The position numbers were made by a program, and so were the translations under genes. The notes beneath the pieces are model-generated. The model saw only the letters and a program-made list of their open reading frames with translations. It made no database searches and was not told the origin of the DNA. Positions 56,169 through 64,000 of a stretch of 64,000 nucleotides of DNA are shown in pieces; position 1 is the stretch's first letter; each line of letters opens with the position of its first letter. Source of the DNA: Enterococcus casseliflavus NBRC 100478 (GTDB lineage Bacteria > Bacillota > Bacilli > Lactobacillales > Enterococcaceae); NCBI RefSeq assembly GCF_001544095.1, contig NZ_BCPT01000001.1, positions 339,601-403,600 of the forward strand, in the 5' to 3' direction.

Positions 56169-58433
56169 ATGAAAAAAATCCAACGATTGTTCGAGATCGA
56201 TCCATGGAAAATCGCGACATCTACCTTAGATAAAGAAAATCGTCGACTGCAAGAGTCGCTAACAAGCATCGGTAATGGCTACATGGGAATGCGCGGCAAC
56301 TTCGAAGAACAATACAGCGGCGACCATCACTTAGGTACTTATATCGCAGGTGTCTGGTACCCAGACAAAACCCGTGTTGGCTGGTGGAAAAACGGCTATC
56401 CTGATTATTTTGGCAAAGTGATCAATGCGGTCAACTTTATTGCAATGGACCTATTTGTCAATGACCAATTAGTCGACTTAGCAAAAATCAGCCCAAGTGA
56501 TTTCCGTTTAGAACTAGACATGGAAACCGGGATTTTACGCCGCAACTTTACTGTCACTTTGGCAGGTGCAACGGTTAAATTCTCTTTTGAACGCTTCTTG
56601 AGCATCGTAAAACGTGAACTTGCCCTCATTAAGATGGATGCTGAGATCATTGAAGGCGACGCTGAGATCAAAATCGTTTCTAAACTAGATAACAACGTCC
56701 ATAACGAAGACAGCAACTACGACGAACGTTTCTGGGAAGAATTGGCTCATGGCCAAACCGAAACCTTCCATTACTTGACGACTCGGACCGTAGAAAATAA
56801 TTTTGACATTGAACGCTTTACTGTCACTTCTGCTATGCGTCATAGCCAAACACCGATTGATTCCGTGAAAAGCGAACTTTGCGTCGCTGATACCTTTGCC
56901 TTTTCTGGGGCAGCCGGTGACACCTTCTCATTGATCAAAGAAGTCTTGATCGTTACGAGTCGTGATGTTCCCGCTCATGATCATCCAGCAAAAGTCACCG
57001 AATTAGGCACTTTATACAAAGCAGATTATGATGCGTTACGTGCAGAACAAGTCGCTGCTTGGAAAGCCCGCTGGGATTTAGCCGATGTGATCATTGAAGG
57101 CGATGCTGCGGCGCAACAAGGGATTCGTTTCAACCTGTTCCAATTGTTTTCAACCTATTATGGCGAAGACGAGCGCTTGAACATTGGACCGAAAGGCTTT
57201 ACTGGTGAAAAATATGGCGGTGCGACTTACTGGGATACCGAAGCCTATGCAGTTCCATTGTATTTGGCATTAGCAAAACCAGAAGTGACCCGTAACTTGT
57301 TGAAATACCGTCACAACCAATTGCCGCAAGCCCATATCAATGCGCAAAAACAAGGCTTAGCAGGTGCCCTTTACCCAATGGTGACCTTCACTGGGATCGA
57401 ATGCCACAATGAGTGGGAGATCACTTTCGAGGAAATCCACCGAAATGGTGCCATCGCTTATGCCATCTACAACTATACGAATTATACTGGCGATACAAGT
57501 TACCTGAAAAAAGAAGGATTAGAAGTGTTAAGCGCGATCTCACGTTTCTGGGCAGATCGTGTCCACTATTCAAAACGCCAGCAAAAATACATGATCCATG
57601 GCGTTACAGGACCAAACGAATACGAAAACAATATCAATAACAACTGGTACACCAATAAAATGGCTACTTGGGTCTTAGCTTATACCTTAGCCAGCTATGA
57701 AGCCTTCAAAGACGAAGCGACGGTCACGATCTCTGACGAAGAACAAGCCAAATGGCAAGACATCATCGACAATATGTACTTCCCAGAAGACCAAGATCTT
57801 GGTGTGTTCGTCCAGCATGATACCTTCTTAGACAAAGACTTGATGCCCGTTTCCGATCTTGATTCAAAACATTTGCCGTTAAACCAAAATTGGTCGTGGG
57901 ATCATATCTTGCGCTCTTGCTTTATCAAGCAAGCCGATGTTTTGCAAGGTATCTACTTCTTCGGCGATCAATTCAGCAAAGAAGAAAAACAACGGAACTT
58001 TGATTTCTATGAGCCGATGACAGTGCATGAATCTTCCCTTTCTCCAAGTATCCATGCGATTTTGGCAGCGGAATTAGGCATGGAAGAAAAAGCGTTGGAA
58101 ATGTATGAGCGGACTGCTCGTCTTGATTTGGACAATTACAACAATGATACCGATGATGGCTTGCACATCACTTCTATGACCGGCAGCTGGTTAGCGATCG
58201 TTCAAGGTTTTGCTCAAATGAAAACTGATCACGATCACTTAGGGTTTGCGCCATTCTTACCTAAAACGTGGAGCCGCTACGCCTTCCACATCAACTATCG
58301 TGGACGTCTGCTCTTTGTTTCCGTCAATGAGTCAACGGTGACTTTGAAGAAAATCAGCGGTGAGGCATTGCCAATCAAGTTGTATGGCAAAGACTATGTT
58401 TTAGAAGACGAAATCAGTACAGCGATCAACTAA
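56169..58433 (+). CDS. malP: Maltose phosphorylase, glycoside hydrolase family 65
   Basis: This cytosolic enzyme splits maltose with phosphate into beta-glucose 1-phosphate and glucose. The order of domains fits GH65: an N-terminal beta-sandwich (about 1-270), an (alpha/alpha)6 barrel (about 320-680) and a small C-terminal sheet. The general acid Glu lies in [16 protein letters not shown] (about residue 485). The phosphate-binding region includes [13 protein letters not shown], and [17 protein letters not shown] is another hallmark. The length of 754 residues is standard. It is divergent from malT and followed by malR. The usual partner gene for beta-phosphoglucomutase is not found in between. 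Confidence 0.94.
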   Translation: MKKIQRLFEIDPWKIATSTLDKENRRLQESLTSIGNGYMGMRGNFEEQYSGDHHLGTYIAGVWYPDKTRVGWWKNGYPDYFGKVINAVNFIAMDLFVNDQLVDLAKISPSDFRLELDMETGILRRNFTVTLAGATVKFSFERFLSIVKRELALIKMDAEIIEGDAEIKIVSKLDNNVHNEDSNYDERFWEELAHGQTETFHYLTTRTVENNFDIERFTVTSAMRHSQTPIDSVKSELCVADTFAFSGAAGDTFSLIKEVLIVTSRDVPAHDHPAKVTELGTLYKADYDALRAEQVAAWKARWDLADVIIEGDAAAQQGIRFNLFQLFSTYYGEDERLNIGPKGFTGEKYGGATYWDTEAYAVPLYLALAKPEVTRNLLKYRHNQLPQAHINAQKQGLAGALYPMVTFTGIECHNEWEITFEEIHRNGAIAYAIYNYTNYTGDTSYLKKEGLEVLSAISRFWADRVHYSKRQQKYMIHGVTGPNEYENNINNNWYTNKMATWVLAYTLASYEAFKDEATVTISDEEQAKWQDIIDNMYFPEDQDLGVFVQHDTFLDKDLMPVSDLDSKHLPLNQNWSWDHILRSCFIKQADVLQGIYFFGDQFSKEEKQRNFDFYEPMTVHESSLSPSIHAILAAELGMEEKALEMYERTARLDLDNYNNDTDDGLHITSMTGSWLAIVQGFAQMKTDHDHLGFAPFLPKTWSRYAFHINYRGRLLFVSVNESTVTLKKISGEALPIKLYGKDYVLEDEISTAIN

Positions 58434-58444
58434 ACAAGCCTTCT

Positions 58445-58479
58445 GAAAGAAGAAATGTCTGCATTTCTTCTTTCTTTTG
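58445..58479 (+). terminator. Terminator after malP
   Basis: GAAAGAAGAAATG pairs with CATTTCTTCTTTC with a short loop, followed by TTTTG. It separates malP from malR. Confidence 0.9.
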
Positions 58480-58540
58480 ATTGGCTCTACCCTTGTGCCG
58501 ACACTTTGTGATACTATAAGCTAAAAAAGGAGGGAAATCA

Positions 58541-59560
58541 GTGAGCATTACGGTCAAAGATGTCGCCAAAAAGGCTGGCGTCGCTACATCCACGGTTTCT
58601 CGTGTCGTAAACGATCATCCCAGCATTTCTGAAGATACCAAGAAGAAAGTGCGCAAAGTAATGGCAGAAATGGGCTATGTCCCCAATCTTGCGGCTCGAA
58701 ATCTCGGCAAACAGATATCTAGTGCCATCGGCGTGATCTTGCCGCCCCTTGATTCGAAAGAACGACTAGGAAACCCCTTTTATTTAGAAACGATCGAGGC
58801 CATCAACGAAGAGGCCCGTCATCATCAAATGACAGTTGCCGTCGCCTCCGCCCGTGATTTTACTACGTTGCTAAAAAACGTGGAACGGATGCACCTGCAA
58901 AAACAAGTAGATGGCTTTATCTTGGTCTATTCCGATGAAAAAGACCCAATCATCGACTATCTGGTCGAAAAAGAAGTTCCTTTTACCTTGATTGGTCAAC
59001 CATACAGCAATGAAGACAAAATCGTTTTTGTCGATAATGACAACCAGTTGTTAGGCAAGCAAGCAACCGAGCATCTGATCGCCCAAGGGCATACGAAGAT
59101 ATTATTTGCTACCAATACGACCCATGAAAACCTGTATTTCGAGCGTTTCTTCGGCTACCAAAAAGCCATGATGCTGGCAAATCTCCCCTTTTATCCAGCA
59201 TTGACCTTTGAAAAAGCGGAAGATTACGTCACGTTCGAAGAGACGATCAAAGAATCCCAAGCAACGGCCATCGTCGTGATCGATGATCTGTTTGCTGTAC
59301 GGATCATTCAATTAGCGACGATGTATGGCTACAAAGTCCCCGACGATTTATCCATCATCAGTTTCAACAATTCGATCTTTGCTACTTTGACCCATCCGTA
59401 TTTGACTAGTATCGATATCAACGTGTTGTCCTTAGGAAAAATCGCTACCGAACGGCTGATGGCGCAATTGAATCATGAAGATTCAAACGGCGTACAGCTG
59501 GTTGTACCACATAAGCTGATCAAACGAGAAACGGTCTTAAACCGCAACCAGTTGAACTGA
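58541..59560 (+). CDS. malR: LacI-family maltose operon repressor (MalR-like)
   Basis: The N-terminal LacI helix-turn-helix is VKDVAKKAGVATSTVSRVVN, and a hinge and a periplasmic-binding-protein-like effector domain follow (339 residues in total). The gene follows malP in the same direction, as malR does in E. faecalis, though with a terminator and probably its own promoter (TTGTGC, 16 bases, TATAAG). The start is GTG behind AAGGAGGG. Maltose is the expected inducer and the two GCAATCG-type palindromes upstream of malT and malP the expected targets. Confidence 0.9.
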   Translation: MSITVKDVAKKAGVATSTVSRVVNDHPSISEDTKKKVRKVMAEMGYVPNLAARNLGKQISSAIGVILPPLDSKERLGNPFYLETIEAINEEARHHQMTVAVASARDFTTLLKNVERMHLQKQVDGFILVYSDEKDPIIDYLVEKEVPFTLIGQPYSNEDKIVFVDNDNQLLGKQATEHLIAQGHTKILFATNTTHENLYFERFFGYQKAMMLANLPFYPALTFEKAEDYVTFEETIKESQATAIVVIDDLFAVRIIQLATMYGYKVPDDLSIISFNNSIFATLTHPYLTSIDINVLSLGKIATERLMAQLNHEDSNGVQLVVPHKLIKRETVLNRNQLN

Positions 59561-59593
59561 TCCGCTGGGTCTTGTCCACTTCCCCTTACATGC

Positions 59594-59640
59594 AAAAGCA
59601 CCCGCTGTCCCTAAGGATAGCGGGTGCTTTTCATATTTTT
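59594..59640. terminator. Bidirectional terminator between malR and prs
   Basis: A 13-bp stem (AAAAGCACCCGCT / AGCGGGTGCTTTT) with a 12-base loop. It ends at the prs stop codon. Confidence 0.93.
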
Positions 59641-60604
59641 ATTTATACTCTTTGCTTTCCAGGCGGAACAATGGACTCATTGGTGTATTTTCGTGAATGC
59701 GGAGAACGGCTTCCCCCATCAATTCGGCACAAGAAATGTAGTGCAGTTTTTCTGGATGGCGTTCTTCGCTGGTCCAGCAAGAATCGGTGACACAAATACT
59801 TTCAATCGCTGATTGATCCAAAATTTCTTTAGCAGGCGGTGAAAGCAAGGCGTGAGAGACACAAGCATACACTTCGCTGGCACCAGCTTCCTTCAACAAG
59901 TCTGCCGCTTTTGCCAATGTATGGCCGGTATTTAAAATGTCATCAACCAAAATACATTTTTTCCCAACGACATCACCAATCACATAGCCGCCATCGGCTT
60001 CATCTTGATCGACGATCGCGATCGCTGTATCTAAGTATTCTGCCAAACTACGGGTCCGTTGGACACCGCTGTTTTTTGGTGAAACCACGACATAGTCGTC
60101 ACCCGTCATTTTTTGTTCGCGATAGTAATGGGCAAACAATGGGATCGTAAAGAGATTATCTACTGGGATGTCGAAAAATCCTTGAACTTGGACGGCATGC
60201 AAATCAAGCGTCAAGATTCGAGAAGCCCCTGCTTCCACCAGCATATTGGCAATCAATTTTGCAGTGATCGGCTCATGCGGATTGGCCGTTCGGTCTTGCC
60301 GTGCATATGCGTAATAAGGCAAAACGACATTGATGGTCTTCGCACTAGCCCGTTTCATGGCATCGATCATGATCAGCAGCTCTAAATAGTGATCATTGAC
60401 GGGTTCATTCGTTGATTGAATGATATAAATATGGTCGCCCCGCACACTTTCTTCAATATTGATGGCAATCTCTCCATCACTAAACTGTGTCACTTTTGAC
60501 TTCCCTAGTTCTGTACCGAAAACTTTCGCAATGTTTTCTGCTAATGGTAAATTTCCATTTAAACTAAAAATTTTCAACGAACTATCTTTATAACTTTCGC
60601 CCAT
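59639..60604 (-). CDS. prs: Ribose-phosphate pyrophosphokinase
   Basis: This enzyme makes PRPP from ribose 5-phosphate and ATP for nucleotide, His and Trp synthesis, and for Upp. The flexible loop with the metal-binding site is [19 protein letters not shown]. The PRPP motif is [14 protein letters not shown], and [17 protein letters not shown] lies before them. The ATG at 60604 has GGAGG upstream; the longer frame starts with TTG inside that site. The 321 residues agree with PRPP synthetase class I. The sequence diverges somewhat from the classical KRR active-site loop ([16 protein letters not shown]), suggesting the second, divergent Prs copy found in many Lactobacillales. Confidence 0.92.
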   Translation of the reverse strand: MGESYKDSSLKIFSLNGNLPLAENIAKVFGTELGKSKVTQFSDGEIAINIEESVRGDHIYIIQSTNEPVNDHYLELLIMIDAMKRASAKTINVVLPYYAYARQDRTANPHEPITAKLIANMLVEAGASRILTLDLHAVQVQGFFDIPVDNLFTIPLFAHYYREQKMTGDDYVVVSPKNSGVQRTRSLAEYLDTAIAIVDQDEADGGYVIGDVVGKKCILVDDILNTGHTLAKAADLLKEAGASEVYACVSHALLSPPAKEILDQSAIESICVTDSCWTSEERHPEKLHYISCAELMGEAVLRIHENTPMSPLFRLESKEYK

Positions 60605-60675
60605 GATTGCCTCCAATGAATGTGGTTGTTTTCTTCTATTCTAGCACAAAGTGACTGTTTTTTTAACCGTCTCGT

Positions 60676-61215
60676 TCAAGGAAGTGTGACGGTACCGTTT
60701 ACCCAACTGGCGGGAATCACTTTTTTGTAGTTGCCCCAGTTGTCATGAACTTTAAAATAGCGTTCTCCGCTGGCGGTTTCAGCGTAGGCGTAAGCCACGA
60801 CCCAATGATTGCCATACGTGCTGCCTAAAGGCTTCAAAATACCGATGATCACCGGTTTGCCTTCATCGATTCGTTTGCACGCTCGATGCCAGCCGCCAAC
60901 AACAGTCGCACGTCCGCGGTAAGGCAATTGGAATTGATCGAAAAACCGAGTCAATCCATGACTGACTTGCCAAGCGATCGTCGGCAACCCATGAGGCTGA
61001 ATCAGCACCCGCAGCATTTCCGTCACTACTGTCAGATCTCGCTGTTTTTTTCTACGAAACGCTTTCGGGATGATCGTTTCATCGATGTAATCTTGATAGT
61101 AGGCCAAAAAGACGGCTGCCGCATAGGTGCCGCATAAATACCCTGAAGGAGTGACCCACTGCTTATACGGACGAAACCGCTCTTCGGCGATCCCTTTCCA
61201 CTCTACTTGTTCCAT
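60676..61215 (-). CDS. Papain-like (C39-type) cysteine protease-like protein
   Basis: This 179-residue protein has a papain-fold triad: Cys in GYLCGTYAAAVFLAYYQ (about residue 28), His in STYGNHWVVAYAYA (about 137) and Asn in FKVHDNWGNYK. The fold resembles C39/BtrH-type peptidase domains. It has no signal peptide or membrane segment, so it acts in the cytosol or is released by another route. The ATG at 61215 has AGGCAGGT upstream and replaces a GTG three codons earlier. It stands alone between prs and pepO. The substrate is unknown. Confidence 0.72.
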   Translation of the reverse strand: MEQVEWKGIAEERFRPYKQWVTPSGYLCGTYAAAVFLAYYQDYIDETIIPKAFRRKKQRDLTVVTEMLRVLIQPHGLPTIAWQVSHGLTRFFDQFQLPYRGRATVVGGWHRACKRIDEGKPVIIGILKPLGSTYGNHWVVAYAYAETASGERYFKVHDNWGNYKKVIPASWVNGTVTLP

Positions 61216-61300
61216 CTCGTTCACCTGCCTTTTTTCTTATTATACCTTAGATTCTCCTCCTACTTGGATCAAAACCCTTTTTCGTCTAGAAAACTTTTCT

Positions 61301-61329
61301 TTGCGTCCTTACAGATTTTGTTTCATAAT
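61301..61329 (+). promoter_or_regulatory. Probable pepO promoter
   Basis: TTGCGT (61301-61306), 17 bases, CATAAT (61324-61329); the start codon follows 26 bases later behind GAGAGGAG. Confidence 0.6.
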
Positions 61330-61355
61330 AGTAGAAAGCGAGAGGAGCGAAAGAC

Positions 61356-63248
61356 ATGACAACCTTGTTAAAAGATGATTTTTATGACTATGTAAATGGC
61401 GAGTGGCTGGAGACCGCTGTTATTCCAGCTGATAAACCCGCTACGGGTGGATTCCAAGATCTCGTTGACGGAATCGATTCCTTAATGATCGCAGAATTTG
61501 AAAATATGGCACACGATCCCCATGCTACGCCAAAAGGCCGCATGAAGGATGCTGTGGCTTTTTACCGCTTAGCCAGCGATTTTGCCCAACGAGAGGCAGC
61601 TGGCGCTACTGAAGCAAATGCACTATTAGCAAAAATCGAAGCGTTGCGTTCTTATGAGGAATTGAATCAGCAACTGGCAAGTTTCGTTTTAGATGGCATT
61701 GCCTTGCCTTTCCAACTAGATGTCGATGCAGACATGAAAAATGCGCAAATGAATACTTTGTCTGTCTATCCGCCTGCTACTATTTTGCCGGATAAAACCT
61801 ATTACACAGAAAATCCCCAAGCAAGCGAAATGCTGCAAGTCTACTTTGAGATGGCCGTCAACGTTTTAGTTGCTTATGGAAAAGACCAAGCAGAAGCGGA
61901 ATCGTTGGTAGAGCAAGCGATCGCTTTTGATAAATTGATCGCCCCTCATGTGCGCAGTGCGGAAGAAAGTGCGGATTATAGCAAAAATTACAATCCTCGC
62001 TCCTTGGAAGAATTTGCAAAGCAAGCCAGCAAGATCGATTTTAGACAACTCTTGACAGCCCTTTTACCAGGTACACCAGAAGAGCTGATCGTAACGGAAC
62101 CCGCTTACTTTGAAGCCTTTGACATTATTGTTTCTGATAGCCATTTTGAACTCTTGAAAGGCTGGATGATCGTCAACCAAAGCTTGCGCTATACTAGCTA
62201 TCTGAGTGAAGAATTGCGTCAGTTAGGCGGAACCTACAGTCGCTACTTATCAGGGATCGATGAAGCGGCTCCCCAACAAAAAGCGGCTTATTACTTAACG
62301 ATGGGTCATTTTAGTCAAGTGATCGGTGATTATTATGGACGCAAGTACTTTGGGGAAACGGCGAAAAAAGACGTCAAACACATGGTGGAAACAATGATTG
62401 CTGTCTACCAAGATCGTTTGCGCAACAACACGTGGTTAAGTGAAGAAACTCGCCAAAAAGCGATCATCAAATTGAATCGTTTAGGCATCCATGTCGGGTA
62501 CCCTGATCAAGTTCCTGCCATTTATGACCAATTGCATACCGATGAAGAGAAAAGTCTGCTGGCAAATGCCCTGCATTTCAATCGTTTGTTCCGAGAAGAT
62601 GCCTTCAAAAAATGGCAGCAGCCCGTGGATCGCGAGGAATGGGAAATGTCCGCCGCTACCGTGAATGCCTACTATCACCCATTTAAAAACGTGATCGTTT
62701 TCCCAGCGGCAATCTTACAAGCGCCCTTTTATAGTTTGGAGCAATCCACCAGCGCAAATTATGGGGGGATCGGCGCGGTCATTGCTCATGAGATCTCCCA
62801 CGCCTTTGACAACAACGGGGCAAAATTTGATGAATATGGTAATTTAAACAATTGGTGGACAGAAGAAGATTTGGCCCACTTTGAACGCTTAGCTCAAGCG
62901 ATGATCGACGAGTTTGATGGCCTGCCCTTTGCCGGCGGTACCGTAAATGGAACGTTGACTGTTTCTGAAAACATCGCCGATGCAGGCGGACTAAGCTGTG
63001 CGCTAGAAGCAGCGCAAAAAGAAAGCGATGTTTCTTTAGCAGACTTCTTCACCAATTGGGCAAAGATCTGGCGTACAAAAGCCAAAGAACAATACCAACA
63101 GCTCTTACTGTCGATCGATGTCCACGGACCAGCGAAACTACGTGCCAATATCCAAGTCCAAAATATCGATGAATTCTATACAGCCTTTGATATCAAACCT
63201 GGTGACCCTATGTATCGTGCACCAGAAGATCGTGTGCAGATCTGGTAA
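61356..63248 (+). CDS. pepO: M13 family zinc endopeptidase, PepO-like
   Basis: This neprilysin-type metallopeptidase of 630 residues degrades peptides of moderate length. The zinc site is AHEISHAFDNNGAKFDEYG (HExxH, about residue 478) with the third ligand Glu in VSENIADAGGLSCALEA. NAYYHPFKNVIVFPAAILQAPF is the usual substrate-binding strand, and the protein ends with the conserved RAPEDRVQIW. There is no signal peptide, as for lactic acid bacterial PepO, which is cytosolic. It would work downstream of peptide uptake systems such as the Opp lipoprotein at the left edge. Confidence 0.95.
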   Translation: MTTLLKDDFYDYVNGEWLETAVIPADKPATGGFQDLVDGIDSLMIAEFENMAHDPHATPKGRMKDAVAFYRLASDFAQREAAGATEANALLAKIEALRSYEELNQQLASFVLDGIALPFQLDVDADMKNAQMNTLSVYPPATILPDKTYYTENPQASEMLQVYFEMAVNVLVAYGKDQAEAESLVEQAIAFDKLIAPHVRSAEESADYSKNYNPRSLEEFAKQASKIDFRQLLTALLPGTPEELIVTEPAYFEAFDIIVSDSHFELLKGWMIVNQSLRYTSYLSEELRQLGGTYSRYLSGIDEAAPQQKAAYYLTMGHFSQVIGDYYGRKYFGETAKKDVKHMVETMIAVYQDRLRNNTWLSEETRQKAIIKLNRLGIHVGYPDQVPAIYDQLHTDEEKSLLANALHFNRLFREDAFKKWQQPVDREEWEMSAATVNAYYHPFKNVIVFPAAILQAPFYSLEQSTSANYGGIGAVIAHEISHAFDNNGAKFDEYGNLNNWWTEEDLAHFERLAQAMIDEFDGLPFAGGTVNGTLTVSENIADAGGLSCALEAAQKESDVSLADFFTNWAKIWRTKAKEQYQQLLLSIDVHGPAKLRANIQVQNIDEFYTAFDIKPGDPMYRAPEDRVQIW

Positions 63249-63261
63249 ACAATAGCGTAAG

Positions 63262-63299
63262 AAAAAGACAAACCATATCAAGCTAGGGTTTGTCTTTTT
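63262..63299. terminator. Bidirectional terminator after pepO
   Basis: AAAAAGACAAACC pairs with GGTTTGTCTTTTT with a 12-base loop. It serves pepO and probably the converging membrane protein gene. Confidence 0.93.
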
Positions 63300-63311
63300 G
63301 CTATGGATTTT

Positions 63312-63899
63312 TTAGAAGTGATAGATGAACGAGACAACTAACGAAAGAACCCCCAGAAGAACACGAATGATACCTATGCCTACAAAAAAACAAACCAAGA
63401 CATAGAACATCTTGCATTTTTTATCTTCGTAATAAAAGGCTTGATAATAGTTGAAAGCCAATACACACCGCAACAAAACATAGAACATCATAAAAAAATG
63501 AAGAAAGTAGAGTCGCTCCAAATGATACGCAATTTGCTCCAATGGTAATTTTCGAGAGATGCTCCTAGTCAAAGAATCAGCAGTGAAAATTAAGATTAAA
63601 AAACCAGGCAAGAAGAAAAAAAAGAATTCAATGCCGGCGATATGTTTTTTGTGTTTCGGAACCAATTTATGACAATTTGAACTGGAGGTTCTCTCAAAAG
63701 CTAGAAGAAGCACACAAAAGCTCACCGTCGATAAACCGACAGCAACGAATTCCGTTTTTCCATGAATTGTCAAAGGCCATATTGGGGAGCTATGATATTT
63801 TTCAAAAATCATTGCGGCACCCAGAATAACATAATCAATAAGGGAATAGATCTTCCCTTTTCGCTGATAACTATCAAGGGGTTGATATCTTTTTTTCAA
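63312..63899 (-). CDS. Membrane protein of unknown function
   Basis: I do not recognise this protein. It has about five hydrophobic segments: near residues 20-33, 52-68, 88-105 (very Phe-rich), 131-152 and 167-190. The loops are basic, and several Cys residues are scattered. A strong GAGGAGG site sits at 63911-63917. The in-frame TTG at 63899 follows it and was chosen, giving 195 residues; a TTG at 63935 would place the site inside the gene. It converges on pepO. Phe-rich, AT-rich codon use differs somewhat from the neighbours and may point to a recently acquired or fast-evolving gene. Confidence 0.5.
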   Translation of the reverse strand: MKKRYQPLDSYQRKGKIYSLIDYVILGAAMIFEKYHSSPIWPLTIHGKTEFVAVGLSTVSFCVLLLAFERTSSSNCHKLVPKHKKHIAGIEFFFFFLPGFLILIFTADSLTRSISRKLPLEQIAYHLERLYFLHFFMMFYVLLRCVLAFNYYQAFYYEDKKCKMFYVLVCFFVGIGIIRVLLGVLSLVVSFIYHF

Positions 63900-63959
63900 A
63901 ACATTAAAAACCTCCTCACAATTTAAATGAAGCAATCCAGTAACAAACTTATTCGATTG

Positions 63960-63997
63960 AAAGACAATCTTTTAATCACCTAAAGCTTGTCTTTTGC
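63960..63997 (-). terminator. Possible terminator at the right edge
   Basis: AAAGACAA pairs with TTGTCTTT across a 20-base loop, with short T runs on both sides. It could end a minus-strand gene lying beyond the window. No part of that gene is visible. Confidence 0.4.
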
Positions 63998-64000
63998 TAA

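Overview
The window looks like chromosomal DNA of a lactic acid coccus, most probably an Enterococcus. This rests on several things: moderate GC, strong AGGAGG ribosome binding sites, short rho-independent terminators, a Lactobacillales-style methionine T-box, the murT/gatD pair, a CiaRH-type two-component system, and a maltose locus (malT, mapP, malP, malR) like that described in E. faecalis. The species cannot be fixed from the sequence alone. I see no phage, transposon, CRISPR array or rRNA operon. One tRNA gene, tRNA-Thr(CGU), is present.

Layout. 1-5.4 kb: the 5' part of an oppA-type lipoprotein gene, a pyroglutamate unit (pcp plus a DUF979/DUF969 membrane pair), rlmN and a small membrane protein. 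5.4-12 kb, all on the minus strand: alr-mazF, acpS, the RNA helicase cshA, murF and ddl, so alanine racemase, D-Ala-D-Ala ligase and MurF are grouped. 12-14.4 kb: a UbiB-type kinase converging on a YaiI/YqxD protein. 14.5-22.8 kb: an envelope-stress-like block with a MacB-type ABC exporter, a beta-helical lipoprotein, a DUF4956 membrane protein, a VTC-type polyphosphate polymerase, and a divergent ciaRH-like two-component system with an acetyltransferase. Three near-identical CiaR-type boxes (TTTAAG-N5-TTTAAG), each 10 bp from a -10 element, stand in front of the exporter operon, the VTC operon and ciaRH, so the block looks like a self-contained regulon.

22.8-28 kb: a candidate structured RNA, udk, a HAD nucleotidase, an RsuA-type pseudouridine synthase, rplY behind a leader with an attenuator-like terminator, a DUF960 protein and an Mga-like regulator. 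28-31 kb: metNIQ behind a T-box leader. 31-40 kb: gcvH with an ArsC-like gene, a rodA/ftsW gene, tRNA-Thr, upp, glyA, sua5 (ywlC), prmC, prfA and tdk. A cluster of six perfect DnaA boxes lies in and upstream of sua5. 40-48 kb: acetyltransferases, a small P-loop kinase, msrA, a glycerol-dehydrogenase-like enzyme, a Cof-type HAD protein, a KtrB-type potassium channel and murT-gatD (lipid II amidation).

48.5-59.6 kb: two alpha-glucoside systems side by side. One is a PTS permease with a GH4 6-phospho-alpha-glucosidase, plus an RpiR regulator and a small membrane protein. The other is malT-mapP with divergent malP-malR, which dephosphorylates maltose 6'-phosphate and then phosphorolyses maltose. 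59.6-64 kb: prs, a papain-like cysteine protease-like protein, the M13 endopeptidase pepO and an unrecognised membrane protein.

Assignments come from reading motifs and remembered families. No database search was run. Start codons were re-chosen where a clear ribosome binding site contradicted the longest reading frame.
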